64,000 bases of DNA. Origin: Salicibibacter cibi (GTDB taxonomy: Bacteria; Bacillota; Bacilli; Bacillales; Marinococcaceae). Every line of letters begins with the position of its first letter. The first letter of the stretch is position 1. The stretch spans positions 2,666,001 through 2,730,000 of the forward strand of contig NZ_CP054706.1 of the NCBI RefSeq assembly GCF_016495865.1, written 5' to 3'. The notes beneath the pieces are model-generated. The model saw nothing but the letters and a program-made list of their open reading frames with translations, was not told where the DNA came from and did not search any database. The position numbers and the translations under genes were made by a program. Shown piece after piece: positions 1-9,057 of the stretch.

Positions 1-721
1 TTTCATGCCCTTCTTGCTTGTCTCCATTGGCTTCTTGAATGACGATTTTGTTCAATGCCTGATCGTCCCCAATAATTTCCTCAATTTTATAAGGGGTCAA
101 CACATTAACGTTTGATCGCCTAAGTTTTTCCACACTATGTTCATGAGCTCTGAATTTGCTTCGTCGATGACACAAGTGTACGTTTTTTGCAATCGGTTCA
201 AGCATTAACGCCCAATCCACAGCCGAATCTCCACCGCCACAAACAAAGACATTTTTGCCTTCAAACTGGTTAAGGTCGTCAATAAAATAATGAAGGTTTT
301 TGTTTTCATACCTTTGGGCATTATCCAATGCTAATCGGCGTGGTTGAAAGGCACCGACACCAGCTGTGACCAAGATCGTCTTGGAAAAGTGAACGTTTTC
401 CTCCGTAGACAGGGTAAACAATCCTTCCTCGTCTTTTTCAATCTCTTGCAGTGTTTCATTTAATACGATGGCTGGTTCAAATTGCATCGCTTGTGCCTTT
501 AATTGATCTACAAGCCCCTGTCCGGTTATCTCTGGAAAACCGGCCACATCATAAATATATTTTTCGGGATACAACGCAGCTAGCTGCCCGCCGAGTTCCG
601 GCATGCTTTCAATAACTTTCACTTTTAATTGACGCATGCCGCCATAAAAGGCAGCAAATAACCCTGCCGGCCCGCCCCCGATGATAGTTACATCATAAAT
701 CTCCTGCTGTTGAGGCAACAC
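1..721 (-). CDS. Ferredoxin-NADP+ reductase, thioredoxin-reductase-like fold (C-terminus outside window)
   Basis: Flavoenzyme expected to pass electrons from NADPH to a ferredoxin in the cytoplasm (YumC type, usually about 330-350 residues); only the first ~240 residues are inside the window. I read it from a GTG start at 721-719, six bases after an AAAGGAGG site (728-735). The FAD-binding motif [11 protein letters not shown] follows at residues ~15-25 and the NAD(P) motif [10 protein letters not shown] at ~160. The CxxC redox pair of true thioredoxin reductases is absent between the two motifs, which favours ferredoxin reductase. It is the downstream end of a minus-strand operon behind a Rieske ferredoxin, a plausible electron acceptor. 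Confidence 0.85.
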   Translation of the reverse strand, partial: MLPQQQEIYDVTIIGGGPAGLFAAFYGGMRQLKVKVIESMPELGGQLAALYPEKYIYDVAGFPEITGQGLVDQLKAQAMQFEPAIVLNETLQEIEKDEEGLFTLSTEENVHFSKTILVTAGVGAFQPRRLALDNAQRYENKNLHYFIDDLNQFEGKNVFVCGGGDSAVDWALMLEPIAKNVHLCHRRSKFRAHEHSVEKLRRSNVNVLTPYKIEEIIGDDQALNKIVIQEANGDKQEGHE

Positions 722-770
722 TTATAACCTCCTTTCCAGGTTGTCGTATCCTCAAGGACTTTAACACCAC

Positions 771-1133
771 TTATTTCTTCGTAGAAACGACCACATCATT
801 TCCATCGAATGACACATTGAAATTCCCAAGCTTACGATTGCTATCGACAAGCATGCGCCCCTCATTTTTGATGTCAAATTCCATCCCGTGCCAAGGGCAA
901 CGAAGAATCTCGCCTTCTTTCTCGTAGCGGTATTCTCCAGGTGTATCCGTGGGAGCTGAGGCCCCACATAACACACCTTCCGACATAGGCGCTCCTTGAT
1001 GGATACATTTGTTCGTATAGGCATAAAATTCTCCGTCAGGTGTGCGGCACAAAACGATCGGTATCGGACCTACATTGGCGCTCATGATGTTCCCGGGGGA
1101 TAAATCTTCTTTTTTGCACACCACTTCTTTCAT
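771..1133 (-). CDS. Rieske [2Fe-2S] ferredoxin-like protein
   Basis: A 120-residue single-domain Rieske protein. The two cluster boxes are visible: C43-I-H45-Q-G and C79-P-W-H82-G, i.e. two Cys and two His ligands. The boxes are 33 residues apart, longer than the roughly 15-17 of ordinary Rieske ferredoxins, because of an inserted loop around residues 55-75. There is no catalytic domain, so it is an electron carrier, not an oxygenase. Its ATG overlaps the end of the upstream amidohydrolase gene by four bases (1130-1133), so the two are translationally coupled. A reductase gene follows 50 bases downstream. The oxygenase partner is not obvious; the HD-domain protein two genes upstream is a candidate. 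Confidence 0.85.
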   Translation of the reverse strand: MKEVVCKKEDLSPGNIMSANVGPIPIVLCRTPDGEFYAYTNKCIHQGAPMSEGVLCGASAPTDTPGEYRYEKEGEILRCPWHGMEFDIKNEGRMLVDSNRKLGNFNVSFDGNDVVVSTKK

Positions 1134-2212
1134 TGTGTAGCTTTCCTTTCTGGTAATTTCGGGTATAGTTTTCTGGCATTCTCTGCAAAAATCTTTTTTT
1201 CCAGCTCCTCCCCGAGAGGTGGAAGTGCCCGAAATGGGGAGTCATAATCCCAATGGGGATAATCTGTTGAAAAGCAAACGATCTCATCCGAACCCATAAG
1301 ATCAATAAACTTTAGGAATTCATCCCGTGTTAGCTCATCGACAGGTTGGGTCGTAACGCGAACATGATCCTTGACAATATCGCTCGGCATCCGTTTCACC
1401 CATGGGACTTCATGACGAAGTTCTTTATATTGCTGATCCATTTTCCTTATAAAAGCAGGGATATATGTGAAGCCAGCTTCGATCATCGCCAACTTAAGAT
1501 TTGGGTATTTTTCAAAAACGCCATTAAAAATCATACTGCTAATCTGAATCATATGCGTATTTGGCATGACGGAATGCCATTCAACAAAGTATCGCGGGAA
1601 ATTGCCAAAATAATTCGGTGGTTCTTGATGATGCATACCGATCACCAAATTATAGCGTTCAGCTGCCTCAAAAATCGGATGATAATAAGGGTCTCCCCAT
1701 GGCCGATTATCAATCGGCAACAACACTTGTACCATTTTCGGGTGGGAGCCAACCCGTTCGATTTCCCTGACAGCAGATTCAGGGTTCTGGGCCGCAACGT
1801 GTACAGACCCATACAATCGATCGTCTTTCTCTAGCCAATTTTCAATTACCCAATCATTGTAGGCGGTAGCTAGCGCTACAGCCATTTCATACCAACCATT
1901 CATCGATGATGGAGAGGGATCACCGGCTCCCGTTAAAATACCGGCTTCATGTCCAACATCATCGAGCAACTGTTGTTGCATAAATGAAAGATCGTTTCCT
2001 GCCGGACGACCGTCAGGAACTTTAGCATCTGCGCGATCCAGGCCGGCGGCTCCTGGTATAGGATAGGGAAGGTGTTTTTCCTGAACCCAATTACTATCGG
2101 TTATATATCTTTTCCAAGGGTTATCCAAGTAAGGTAGCAGGTCATTGTAAGTCGCCCTTTCGTGGATATCCATATCAATAATTGGACGTTTTTGCTGCTT
2201 GCTCGCTGCCAT
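1130..2212 (-). CDS. Amidohydrolase-2 family metal-dependent hydrolase or decarboxylase
   Basis: A 360-residue TIM-barrel enzyme of the amidohydrolase-related group that includes ACMSD and other non-oxidative decarboxylases. Visible metal-site elements: D13-x-D15-x-H17 on the first strand, H194-H195 in the middle, and D317 in STDYPHWD near the C-terminus. The start ATG has an AAAGGAGAGG site nine bases upstream. It lies in the middle of the five-gene minus-strand operon between the HD-domain gene and the Rieske gene. The family covers C-C and C-N bond cleavage of many ring or acyl substrates; the sequence alone does not tell which. Substrate unknown. Confidence 0.8.
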   Translation of the reverse strand: MAASKQQKRPIIDMDIHERATYNDLLPYLDNPWKRYITDSNWVQEKHLPYPIPGAAGLDRADAKVPDGRPAGNDLSFMQQQLLDDVGHEAGILTGAGDPSPSSMNGWYEMAVALATAYNDWVIENWLEKDDRLYGSVHVAAQNPESAVREIERVGSHPKMVQVLLPIDNRPWGDPYYHPIFEAAERYNLVIGMHHQEPPNYFGNFPRYFVEWHSVMPNTHMIQISSMIFNGVFEKYPNLKLAMIEAGFTYIPAFIRKMDQQYKELRHEVPWVKRMPSDIVKDHVRVTTQPVDELTRDEFLKFIDLMGSDEIVCFSTDYPHWDYDSPFRALPPLGEELEKKIFAENARKLYPKLPERKATQ

Positions 2213-2272
2213 TTTTCAACCTCTCCTTTTATTCATTATCAAATGCCCGTAAACATATGCCGATGCTGTTTC

Positions 2273-2830
2273 CTAGTCAAATTGAGGCTCGCGTGAAAAG
2301 ACTCTCCTCACCATTGGTTCAAAAAATTCAATCGGCAAATACTCATAGTCCGGATCAAAACAATTTTGATCGTAATCCCTGCAAAATTTCAAACAATCAT
2401 CATAATAAGGATGATCTTTGAAATGATCTCGAGCGTTTCTGTCTTCCTCGGATAGATGGCTCATGTAATGTTGTTGAAAGACCGGATGCATTTTGATAAT
2501 CCATGTAACTTTTTTTGATAGAAAAGGTTTCGTAATGGCGGCAACCATTTCTCCGTGCGTATGAGGCGCTAATTCGTCACCGATATCATGTAAAAGCCCG
2601 CCTACAATCATATCCTCATCTTCACCATTTCGATACGCTTTTGTAGCCGATTGTAAAGAATGCTCATAACGAGAGATTTGGTAGCCACTAAAGCTATGTT
2701 CAAGTGCTTTTACCGTTTCCAATAATCGATCCGGAAGACCTGTATTAAACCCATCTTCCAATTTCTCCAAATATATGAAATCTTCCTCAGTTCCCTCATT
2801 CATCTCTCTAAAATTTACAACTTTCTGCAT
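2273..2830 (-). CDS. HD-domain protein resembling mixed-valent diiron oxygenases (PhnZ/TmpB-like)
   Basis: A 185-residue HD-superfamily protein. The start is taken at the ATG at 2830 because an AAGGAGG site lies just upstream; a longer reading frame begins at 2869 without one. Candidate metal ligands: H57, H81-D82 (LLHDIGD), H92 and H115, with Asp152/154 as a possible last ligand. The 24-residue step from first His to the HD pair equals that of PhnZ, and the C-terminal half (LSEEDRNA, then an acidic-aromatic segment) follows the layout of that small oxygenase group rather than of HD phosphohydrolases. I infer an oxygenase role from this layout plus the neighbouring Rieske ferredoxin and reductase; a phosphohydrolase cannot be excluded. 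Confidence 0.65.
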   Translation of the reverse strand: MQKVVNFREMNEGTEEDFIYLEKLEDGFNTGLPDRLLETVKALEHSFSGYQISRYEHSLQSATKAYRNGEDEDMIVGGLLHDIGDELAPHTHGEMVAAITKPFLSKKVTWIIKMHPVFQQHYMSHLSEEDRNARDHFKDHPYYDDCLKFCRDYDQNCFDPDYEYLPIEFFEPMVRRVFSREPQFD

Positions 2831-2882
2831 TAATGAAACCTCCTTCAAATGTTTAAAAACTGTCTTCATTGCTTTTACAACA

Positions 2883-3683
2883 TTACTTCAGTAAATCAGG
2901 TTGCGCATTGACAATACGTTCCCACAAAGGCTGGAAATTTTCCCAACCATCTTTTTCTCTGCCAACTTGCTGAGCCGTTAATTCTGCATTTGTTGGATCA
3001 ATAGGATTAACGATACCGGCCGCTTCCGCTAGCAATTGTGATTGACAAGAACGCTCCATTGTAATGAACCAAAAAGCCGCTGCATCAACCGATTGACCAA
3101 CGGTTAAGGGACCATGGCTTCTTAATAGCACGGCTTTATTGTTTCCTAACGCCTCCGCAACTTTTTCTCCTTCTTTTTCTTCATATACAACACCTGAGAA
3201 TTCATCCAAAACGGAATGATCATTATAAAACGCACAAGAGTCTTGTGTAAGCGGATCGAGCAACCGTCCACTCACCGACCAAGTTTTCCCGTATATTGGA
3301 TGGGCATGCGCTGACGCAATCACATCCGGCCTTGCTTTGTGAACAGCAGAATGAATCATAAACGCCGACTTATGAATCGAATAGTTTCCCTCAACGACCT
3401 CTCCCTGGTCATTGACCAAGACGAGATCCGTCGTCTTCATTTCACTAAAAGGCTTGCCATACGGATTCACCCATAAATGATCTTTAAATTCGGGATCCCG
3501 ATATGTAACATGACCGGCTGTCCCTTCACTAAATCCAAAACGGGCAAATAAACGAAAAGCTGCTGCCAAGCGTTGCTTACCGTGTTGGCGTTCTTCGTTA
3601 ACATCCGTAAACGTCGGTTGCTGCAAGTAGTCTTGAACTCCTTTTCCGTTTACATACTCTTCTTGATCATGATCAAGAACCAA
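2883..3683 (-). CDS. Class II aldolase/adducin family protein
   Basis: About 266 residues, the length of stand-alone class II aldolase-domain proteins (fuculose-phosphate aldolase, ribulose-phosphate epimerase and related decarboxylases). The zinc-site elements SAHAHP (about residue 128) and RSHGPLTVG (about 193) are present. The frame opens with TTG at 3689, but the AAAGGAGG site ends only one base before it; the TTG at 3683 is seven bases away and is the better start. First gene of the minus-strand operon, transcribed from the divergent region at 3684-3877. Likely cleaves or decarboxylates a hydroxylated intermediate; substrate not readable from sequence. Confidence 0.75.
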   Translation of the reverse strand: MVLDHDQEEYVNGKGVQDYLQQPTFTDVNEERQHGKQRLAAAFRLFARFGFSEGTAGHVTYRDPEFKDHLWVNPYGKPFSEMKTTDLVLVNDQGEVVEGNYSIHKSAFMIHSAVHKARPDVIASAHAHPIYGKTWSVSGRLLDPLTQDSCAFYNDHSVLDEFSGVVYEEKEGEKVAEALGNNKAVLLRSHGPLTVGQSVDAAAFWFITMERSCQSQLLAEAAGIVNPIDPTNAELTAQQVGREKDGWENFQPLWERIVNAQPDLLK

Positions 3684-3754
3684 TTCCAAACCTCCTTTGC
3701 TTCGCTATGAATGAGACTGGTAATGGAATGAGACATATCATCCCTTTCGGAGAT

Positions 3755-3788
3755 TATAATAACAGTTATTATATGATTGTCAACAATC
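3755..3788. promoter_or_regulatory. Paired palindromes in the divergent promoter
   Basis: Two dyads lie side by side: arms ATAATAAC/GTTATTAT around one central base, extending to 19 bp at 3755-3773, and GATTGT/ACAATC around two bases at 3775-3788. On the minus strand a TTGACA-like -35 (3783-3778) and TATTAT (3761-3756) bracket the first dyad, so a protein bound here would block the aldolase operon. No regulator gene is inside the window. Confidence 0.5.
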
Positions 3789-3810
3789 TTATAATCAATC
3801 ATTTATATCA

Positions 3811-3839
3811 TTGACATGTATGCAATGAAGGGTTACTTT
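3811..3839 (+). promoter_or_regulatory. Sigma-A-like promoter for the ferredoxin-hydrolase pair
   Basis: TTGACA at 3811-3816 and TACTTT at 3834-3839 with a 17-base spacer, 38 bases before the ferredoxin start. The palindromes at 3755-3788 lie just upstream. Confidence 0.5.
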
Positions 3840-3877
3840 AATAGAGTGTTCAATTTAATAAAAAGGAGATTTTCATT

Positions 3878-4111
3878 GTGGCTTTTGTCATTACGTCGCC
3901 ATGCTTACATGAAAAGAATGCTGAATGCACGGAAGTCTGCCCAGTGGATTGTATCGAAGAAGGCGATGAAATGTTCCACATTGATCCCAATGTGTGTATT
4001 GATTGCGGGGCTTGTGAAGCAGTATGTCCCGTGGACGCGATCTATGCTCAGGAAGATGTACCCGATAATGAACAAAAATATATCGAAGTCAACCAACGCT
4101 TTTTTCAATAA
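3878..4111 (+). CDS. 7Fe-type (3Fe-4S/4Fe-4S) ferredoxin
   Basis: A 77-residue low-potential electron carrier. Eight cysteines: C9, C17, C21, C25 and C40, C43, C46, C50, with the second set in the classic CxxCxxCxxxCP order. The wide C9-x7-C17 spacing lacks the usual second Cys of a CxxC pair, as in Azotobacter-type 7Fe ferredoxins, so one cluster is probably 3Fe-4S. GTG start at 3878 after AAAAAGGAG. The hydrolase gene follows 25 bases downstream with its own AGGAGG, so they are probably co-transcribed, divergent from the Rieske operon. It may serve the reductase at 1-721. Confidence 0.85.
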   Translation: MAFVITSPCLHEKNAECTEVCPVDCIEEGDEMFHIDPNVCIDCGACEAVCPVDAIYAQEDVPDNEQKYIEVNQRFFQ

Positions 4112-4136
4112 TACTTCCACAGGAGGTTAGTATAGC

Positions 4137-5024
4137 GTGAATGATTTTGAACATGGATACGTAAACGTTAATGGCATCCAACTTCATTATGTCACTAGTG
4201 GTGAGAATGACGCTCCGGTTTGTATCCTTCTACATGGATTTCCACAAAATTGGTTCTCTTGGCGGTATGTCATTCCAAAACTTAAAAGCACTCATAAAGT
4301 GATAGCTGTAGATTTAAGGGGATATGGAGAATCTGATAAACCTGAAGCTATTCAGTGTTATGATAAAAAAATAATGGCAAGTGACATAAAAGATTTGCTC
4401 CATCACTTTCGTGTAAAAAATGCATTAATCGTAGGACACGACAGAGGTGCTCGAGTAGCAAGACGTCTGGGATTGGATTATCCCGATCTCGTGGATAAAC
4501 TTGTACTTATTGACATCATGCCAACCGAATATATCTATGATTCATTGTCCGTCTCTGAGGCAAGTGATAACTATTGGCAATGGGTTTTCCCGCTGATTCC
4601 CAAACTGCCTGAAAACTTAATCAATGGAAAAGAAGAAGATTATCTAGCGTTCTTATTACACCAGGACAATGATTTTTTTAATTTATTAAAGTCAGATGGT
4701 GCTTGGGAGCACTACATGGCAAGTTGGCAAAAGCCGAGAGCTATTTCAGCGGCCCTCAATGATTATAGAGCGTCCTATCAACTAGACTTGCCCAGATATC
4801 GTGAAGAGGCAAACAAACATGTAAAATTAGACATCCATACGCTTTTATTATGGGGGGAGCAAGGAAATGTTGCCCATTTTCCCGTGCTCGATGTATGGCG
4901 TCGCTCGATTCCAAATGCGATTGGCCGTGAAATAAAAGGCTGCGGGCATTACATTCCAGAAGAAAAGCCAAAGGAAATCGCGCAATCAATCATTGATTTC
5001 TCACAAAATACTTTCACAAGCTAA
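4137..5024 (+). CDS. Alpha/beta hydrolase, haloacetate dehalogenase/epoxide hydrolase-like
   Basis: 295 residues. The nucleophile elbow is G-H-D102-R103-G-A-R106, an Asp nucleophile followed by two arginines in the spacing that binds the carboxylate in fluoroacetate dehalogenases; the oxyanion HGFPQNW motif is at residues 33-39 and the catalytic His is in GCGHYIPEEKP near residue 272. In the cap the segment N-Y146-W147-Q-W aligns with the His-Trp of the halide pocket of those enzymes, so the His appears replaced by Tyr. This leaves dehalogenase versus epoxide or ester hydrolase open. GTG start at 4137 after AGGAGG; second gene of a pair with ferredoxin. Confidence 0.75.
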   Translation: MNDFEHGYVNVNGIQLHYVTSGENDAPVCILLHGFPQNWFSWRYVIPKLKSTHKVIAVDLRGYGESDKPEAIQCYDKKIMASDIKDLLHHFRVKNALIVGHDRGARVARRLGLDYPDLVDKLVLIDIMPTEYIYDSLSVSEASDNYWQWVFPLIPKLPENLINGKEEDYLAFLLHQDNDFFNLLKSDGAWEHYMASWQKPRAISAALNDYRASYQLDLPRYREEANKHVKLDIHTLLLWGEQGNVAHFPVLDVWRRSIPNAIGREIKGCGHYIPEEKPKEIAQSIIDFSQNTFTS

Positions 5025-5212
5025 ATATGCTCACTGAAACCACCATCAGAGGGAGGTCCCGATGTTGGTGTACGTTGGCACTAGCACATCCTGTGCTTCG
5101 CAAACAAAGTGTTAGCCCCGTTTTTCCAGAAGTCAAATTTAAAATCCGATCTCCGGAATTACGAGGGATTACCATCGGGATAACTGAAAGAAAACTATGG
5201 AGGTGTTGTGCG

Positions 5213-6382
5213 TTGCTCACATTTGAGAATGTATCGAAAACCTATAAAGGTGGTACATACGCTGTAAAAAATCTCTCATTGGAAATTGAAAAAGGGGAGT
5301 TCGTGGTTTTCATCGGTCCAAGTGGTTGCGGAAAAACAACGACCATGAAAATGATTAATCGCCTCATTAACCCATCAGAAGGGGTGATATCCATAGATGG
5401 AAAGAATGCCGTTGACCAGGATGCCGTTCAATTACGTCGTGAAATCGGGTATGTCATTCAACAGATCGGTTTGTTTCCTCATATGACCATTCAGGATAAT
5501 ATCACACTCGTTCCGAAGTTATTGAACTGGTCAAAAGAAAAACGAATAGAACGAGCCAGAGAATTACTTCAGCTCGTTGAAATGGGTGATGAATATTTAA
5601 CGCGTTATCCGAACGAACTTAGCGGCGGACAACAGCAACGAATTGGTGTTCTTCGAGCGCTCGCCGCCGATCCGCCTCTTATTTTAATGGACGAGCCTTT
5701 CGGAGCTTTAGACCCCATCACCCGTGATACGTTACAAGATGAATTTAAGAAGTTGCAGCAACACTTGGGGAAAACCATTGTTTTTGTCACCCATGACATG
5801 GACGAAGCTTTAAAACTAGCGGACCGTATGGTCATTTTAAAAGAAGGTGAACTTGTCCAAGTCGGTACGCCGGATGAGATTTTAACCGAACCTGCCAACG
5901 CATTCGTCGAAGAATTTATTGGCAAGGATCGTCTGTTGCAAATGCGTGCGAATGTCGAAAGCGTCGAAAGCATCATGAATGAGAATCCGGTCACTGTCCA
6001 TGAACATGCTACAATCTCCGAAGCCATTCAAATGATGCGTGAAAAACGTGTTGATTCCCTTCTGATCGTCGACAATCAGCATATTTTAAAAGGCTACATC
6101 GATATTGGGATGATCGAGTCTGCCCATGGCGAAAAAGCCATTGCCGACATTCTTCTGAGCAAAGTTCATACGGTGCATAAATCAGCAAGACTTAGAGATT
6201 CAGTCCGTCGGATCTTAAAGCTGGGCACGAGTTTTGTTCCAGTTGTTGACGATGACAAACGCTTGCTTGGCATTCTCACTCGTGCCACCCTTGTGGACGT
6301 TGTTTATGATTCGATTTGGGGGGATCAAGTGGAGGAGGCAGCTGAGCAGCAAGTTGCAACCGTTGAGGAGTCGATTTTATGA
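5213..6382 (+). CDS. opuCA: Glycine betaine/carnitine/choline ABC importer, ATP-binding subunit with two CBS domains
   Basis: About 389 residues, the usual OpuCA length (~380). Walker [10 protein letters not shown], signature LSGGQQQR, Walker [14 protein letters not shown] and the switch His in FVTHDMD are all present; two CBS domains fill the C-terminal third, which sense ionic strength or nucleotides in this family. The reading frame is open from 5027, but the family N-terminus ([12 protein letters not shown]) begins right at the TTG at 5213, eight bases after GGAGGT (5199-5204), so I take that start. The stop overlaps opuCB by four bases. First gene of an operon opuCA-CB-CC-CD for osmoprotectant uptake. 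Confidence 0.93.
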   Translation: MLTFENVSKTYKGGTYAVKNLSLEIEKGEFVVFIGPSGCGKTTTMKMINRLINPSEGVISIDGKNAVDQDAVQLRREIGYVIQQIGLFPHMTIQDNITLVPKLLNWSKEKRIERARELLQLVEMGDEYLTRYPNELSGGQQQRIGVLRALAADPPLILMDEPFGALDPITRDTLQDEFKKLQQHLGKTIVFVTHDMDEALKLADRMVILKEGELVQVGTPDEILTEPANAFVEEFIGKDRLLQMRANVESVESIMNENPVTVHEHATISEAIQMMREKRVDSLLIVDNQHILKGYIDIGMIESAHGEKAIADILLSKVHTVHKSARLRDSVRRILKLGTSFVPVVDDDKRLLGILTRATLVDVVYDSIWGDQVEEAAEQQVATVEESIL

Positions 6383-7029
6383 ACGCAGTGATAGAATTCT
6401 TTCAAGAGAACGGCGGAAATATGCTTTTACTCACATGGCAACATATTTATATCACTCTTGGCGCCCTATTTCTCGCTATTATTTTCGCTGTCCCTTTAGG
6501 TATTTTATTAAACAAAATGCCAAGAAAGGTGGGAAACTTCACCATTGGAATTGTAAGTATTTTACAGACTGTGCCAAGCCTGGCGCTTTTAGCATTAGTT
6601 ATTCCATTTCTTGGTATTGGTCAAGGACCGGCCATTTTTGCCCTTTTTATCTATGGATTACTTCCGATTTTACGCAATACGTACGTAGGCATCAGCGGCG
6701 TAAGTCCGGAACTTGGTGAATCCGGAAAAGGGATGGGCATGACGGCGTTGGAACGTATCCGTCATGTCGAATTGCCGCTTGCAATGCCCGTCATTATGTC
6801 GGGGATTCGTCTATCTACAGTCTACCTTGTCGGATGGGCTACCCTTGCTTCTTATATTGGTGGCGGGGGTCTTGGTGATTTTATCTTTAACGGCCTCAAC
6901 CTTTATCAACCTGAATTTATTTTTGCAGGTGCCATTCCGGTAACACTGATGGCTCTGTTATTTGAAATCATTCTTTCAAAATGGGAAAAAGGCTTAACCC
7001 CAAGAGGAATGAAACCGACAACGACTTAG
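6379..7029 (+). CDS. opuCB: Osmoprotectant ABC importer permease OpuCB
   Basis: 216-residue integral membrane protein with five to six hydrophobic segments and the permease coupling loop typical of binding-protein-dependent importers ([16 protein letters not shown], ~residues 115-130), which docks on the ATPase. Paralogous to the fourth gene of the operon. ATGA overlap with opuCA implies coupled translation. Forms the membrane channel with OpuCD for betaine-type solutes; relevant to the salt adaptation suggested by the acidic exported proteins here. Confidence 0.92.
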   Translation: MNAVIEFFQENGGNMLLLTWQHIYITLGALFLAIIFAVPLGILLNKMPRKVGNFTIGIVSILQTVPSLALLALVIPFLGIGQGPAIFALFIYGLLPILRNTYVGISGVSPELGESGKGMGMTALERIRHVELPLAMPVIMSGIRLSTVYLVGWATLASYIGGGGLGDFIFNGLNLYQPEFIFAGAIPVTLMALLFEIILSKWEKGLTPRGMKPTTT

Positions 7030-7041
7030 GGAGGAATGGTC

Positions 7042-7965
7042 ATGTTTCATAAAAAGCTAAAACACAGTTGTTTGGCCGGTCTTCTGGGTGTTGGTGTGTT
7101 AAGTGGATGTTCTCTCCCCGGAATAAGTGCAGGAAGTGGGGATGAAACCGTAACGATTGCCACGACAGACACATCTGAATCCCAGATCATCGGTCATATG
7201 CTTCGGCTTATGATCGAGAGACAAACAGATGCCAACGTAGAAATGCTCAATAATATCGCCACATCGGTCGTTGCACATCAGGCAATGCTGGATGGGGATG
7301 TTAATGTTTCCGCAACCCGTTATTCCGGCACTGATATGGCAGCGATCTTCAACGAAGATCCCACGGATTTAGATCCTGACGACGGGGGTTCCTATATGAT
7401 GAAAGAATATGAGGAACGTTTCGATCAAACGTGGTTTCCTTCTTACGGTTTTGATAACAATTACGCATTTGCCGTCCATGAGGATCTCGCAGAGGAGGAA
7501 GACCTCGAAACCATATCCGATTTAGAAGCGATTGCCGATACGGCCGATACAGGGGTGGACACAAATTGGTTGAGCCGTGAAGGAGATGGTTATCCAGCTT
7601 TTCAGGAACAATACGGGTTTGAGTTTGAAAATATTAACCCGATGCAAATCGGCCTCGTTTACGATGCGCTCGCGAGCGGAAATATGGATATTGTGCTCGC
7701 TTACACATCGGATGGGCGGATTGATGCCTACAACCTCCAATTATTAGAAGATGATATGCAGTTTTTCCCGCCCTATGATACATCTGCCGTCGCAAACAAT
7801 GATTTGTTAGAAGCCAACCCAAGCATTGAAGAAGCGATCCTTCAACTGGAAGGTGAAATAAGCACGGAACAAATGCAAACTTTGAACTATGAAGCGGATG
7901 CCGAATTACGCGAACCCGCAATCGTCGCGGAGGACTTTCTGGAAGAAAACAATTATTTCGAGTAA
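7042..7965 (+). CDS. opuCC: Osmoprotectant-binding lipoprotein OpuCC
   Basis: About 307 residues. Signal peptide with lipobox LSGC at the N-terminus; the mature part is acidic and belongs to the OpuAC/OpuCC type substrate-binding fold. GGGAGG (7029-7034) lies seven bases before the ATG at 7042, so this is preferred to the ATG at 7036, one base away. Captures glycine betaine, carnitine or choline outside the membrane and hands it to OpuCB/OpuCD. The order ATPase-permease-binding protein-permease is exactly that of B. subtilis opuC. Confidence 0.92.
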   Translation: MFHKKLKHSCLAGLLGVGVLSGCSLPGISAGSGDETVTIATTDTSESQIIGHMLRLMIERQTDANVEMLNNIATSVVAHQAMLDGDVNVSATRYSGTDMAAIFNEDPTDLDPDDGGSYMMKEYEERFDQTWFPSYGFDNNYAFAVHEDLAEEEDLETISDLEAIADTADTGVDTNWLSREGDGYPAFQEQYGFEFENINPMQIGLVYDALASGNMDIVLAYTSDGRIDAYNLQLLEDDMQFFPPYDTSAVANNDLLEANPSIEEAILQLEGEISTEQMQTLNYEADAELREPAIVAEDFLEENNYFE

Positions 7966-7988
7966 TAATCTGAGCAGGAGGTGTACGC

Positions 7989-8678
7989 ATGTTTGAAGTC
8001 ATTGGCGATGTCGTGAACTACTACACACAGAATTTTGGTTATGTTTCTCAAGAATTTTTCCGCCATTTTTTAATGGCAGCATATGGTGTTTTATTTGCGG
8101 CAATCGTCGCAATCCCTATCGGCATTGTGATCGCGCGCTTCAGCCGATTACACAATTGGATCATCCAACTTGCGAACATCATTCAAACGATTCCGCACTT
8201 GGCGATGCTCTCCATCCTGATGCTTGCCATGGGATTAGGCGCGAATACTGTTGTTTTCGCTTTATTTCTGTACTCGATTCTCCCGATCGTGAAAAACACG
8301 TATACCGGACTAGTGAACGTTGACCAGGTGTTGCTTGATTCCGGTAAGGCAATGGGGATGACAAAAGGTCAACGCTTACGTATGGTTGAACTCCCCCTTT
8401 CATTGTCTGTCATCATGGCCGGTCTTCGCAACGCGCTTGTCATTGCGATTGGCATAGCGGCAATTGGCGCGTTCTTCGGAGCCGGTGGTCTGGGTGACAT
8501 CATTGTTCGCGGGACTAACATCACGGACGGGACGCCGATCATTCTAGCAGGCGCGATTCCGACGGCCTTAATGGCTATTATGGCTGATGTGATTATGGGA
8601 ACACTCGAGAAGATTTTGGATCCAGTAAAATCCCAAAAAAATAAAAACGTGGATCTTGATCAAGCGGAAGCGGCATAA
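7989..8678 (+). CDS. opuCD: Osmoprotectant ABC importer permease OpuCD
   Basis: 229-residue membrane protein, five to six transmembrane segments, coupling loop AMGMTKGQRLRMVELPL (~residues 119-135). ATG with GGAGG seven bases upstream, 23 bases after opuCC. Last gene of the opuC operon. The C-terminal tail is hydrophilic and lysine/glutamate rich. No convincing terminator follows; only a weak CACTC/GAGTG dyad near 8690. Confidence 0.92.
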   Translation: MFEVIGDVVNYYTQNFGYVSQEFFRHFLMAAYGVLFAAIVAIPIGIVIARFSRLHNWIIQLANIIQTIPHLAMLSILMLAMGLGANTVVFALFLYSILPIVKNTYTGLVNVDQVLLDSGKAMGMTKGQRLRMVELPLSLSVIMAGLRNALVIAIGIAAIGAFFGAGGLGDIIVRGTNITDGTPIILAGAIPTALMAIMADVIMGTLEKILDPVKSQKNKNVDLDQAEAA

Positions 8679-9051
8679 TCACAGGCATTCACTCTAGTGA
8701 GTGTATATTGGGATGAATACTCGGAAAAAGTATACGATCATCCGGGGAGGGTGAATGATTCGGCAGACGTAACCGTCGGGAGGCTTCACGTTATCCAAAT
8801 GACTTCAACGTCATCCCGAGTAGTTAAGCTAATGATGATATCCATGATATTTATGAAAATACGAGAGCATATGTACCAATTCCCCGGAAAATCAGACATC
8901 AGCTGCGCCAAGCGATGGAAAAGCATGGCATATCAACTAAATTACAAGCGATATCAATCATGACGCCATAATCATAGACCTTCACCTTTCTGTCGCCATA
9001 CTGTCAAAAATAAGGACGGGTTCTGTCATAACTCAGACGAATGGTTATACT
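8679..9051. other. Gene-free stretch with a short open frame of unknown origin
   Basis: Between opuCD and the first MITE copy. I see no start codon with a ribosome binding site. One frame (8828-8971, plus) stays open for 47 codons and reads like protein (…YVPIPRKIRHQLRQAMEKHG…) but has no start; it may be the tail of a decayed gene. I could not assign it to a family. Confidence 0.3.
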
Positions 9052-9057
9052 TAAATA

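Noticed and set aside
5027-5212. N-terminal extension of OpuCA
   Set aside because: No family similarity before 5213, which has a well-spaced GGAGGT and a TTG start; the upstream part is just an open frame.
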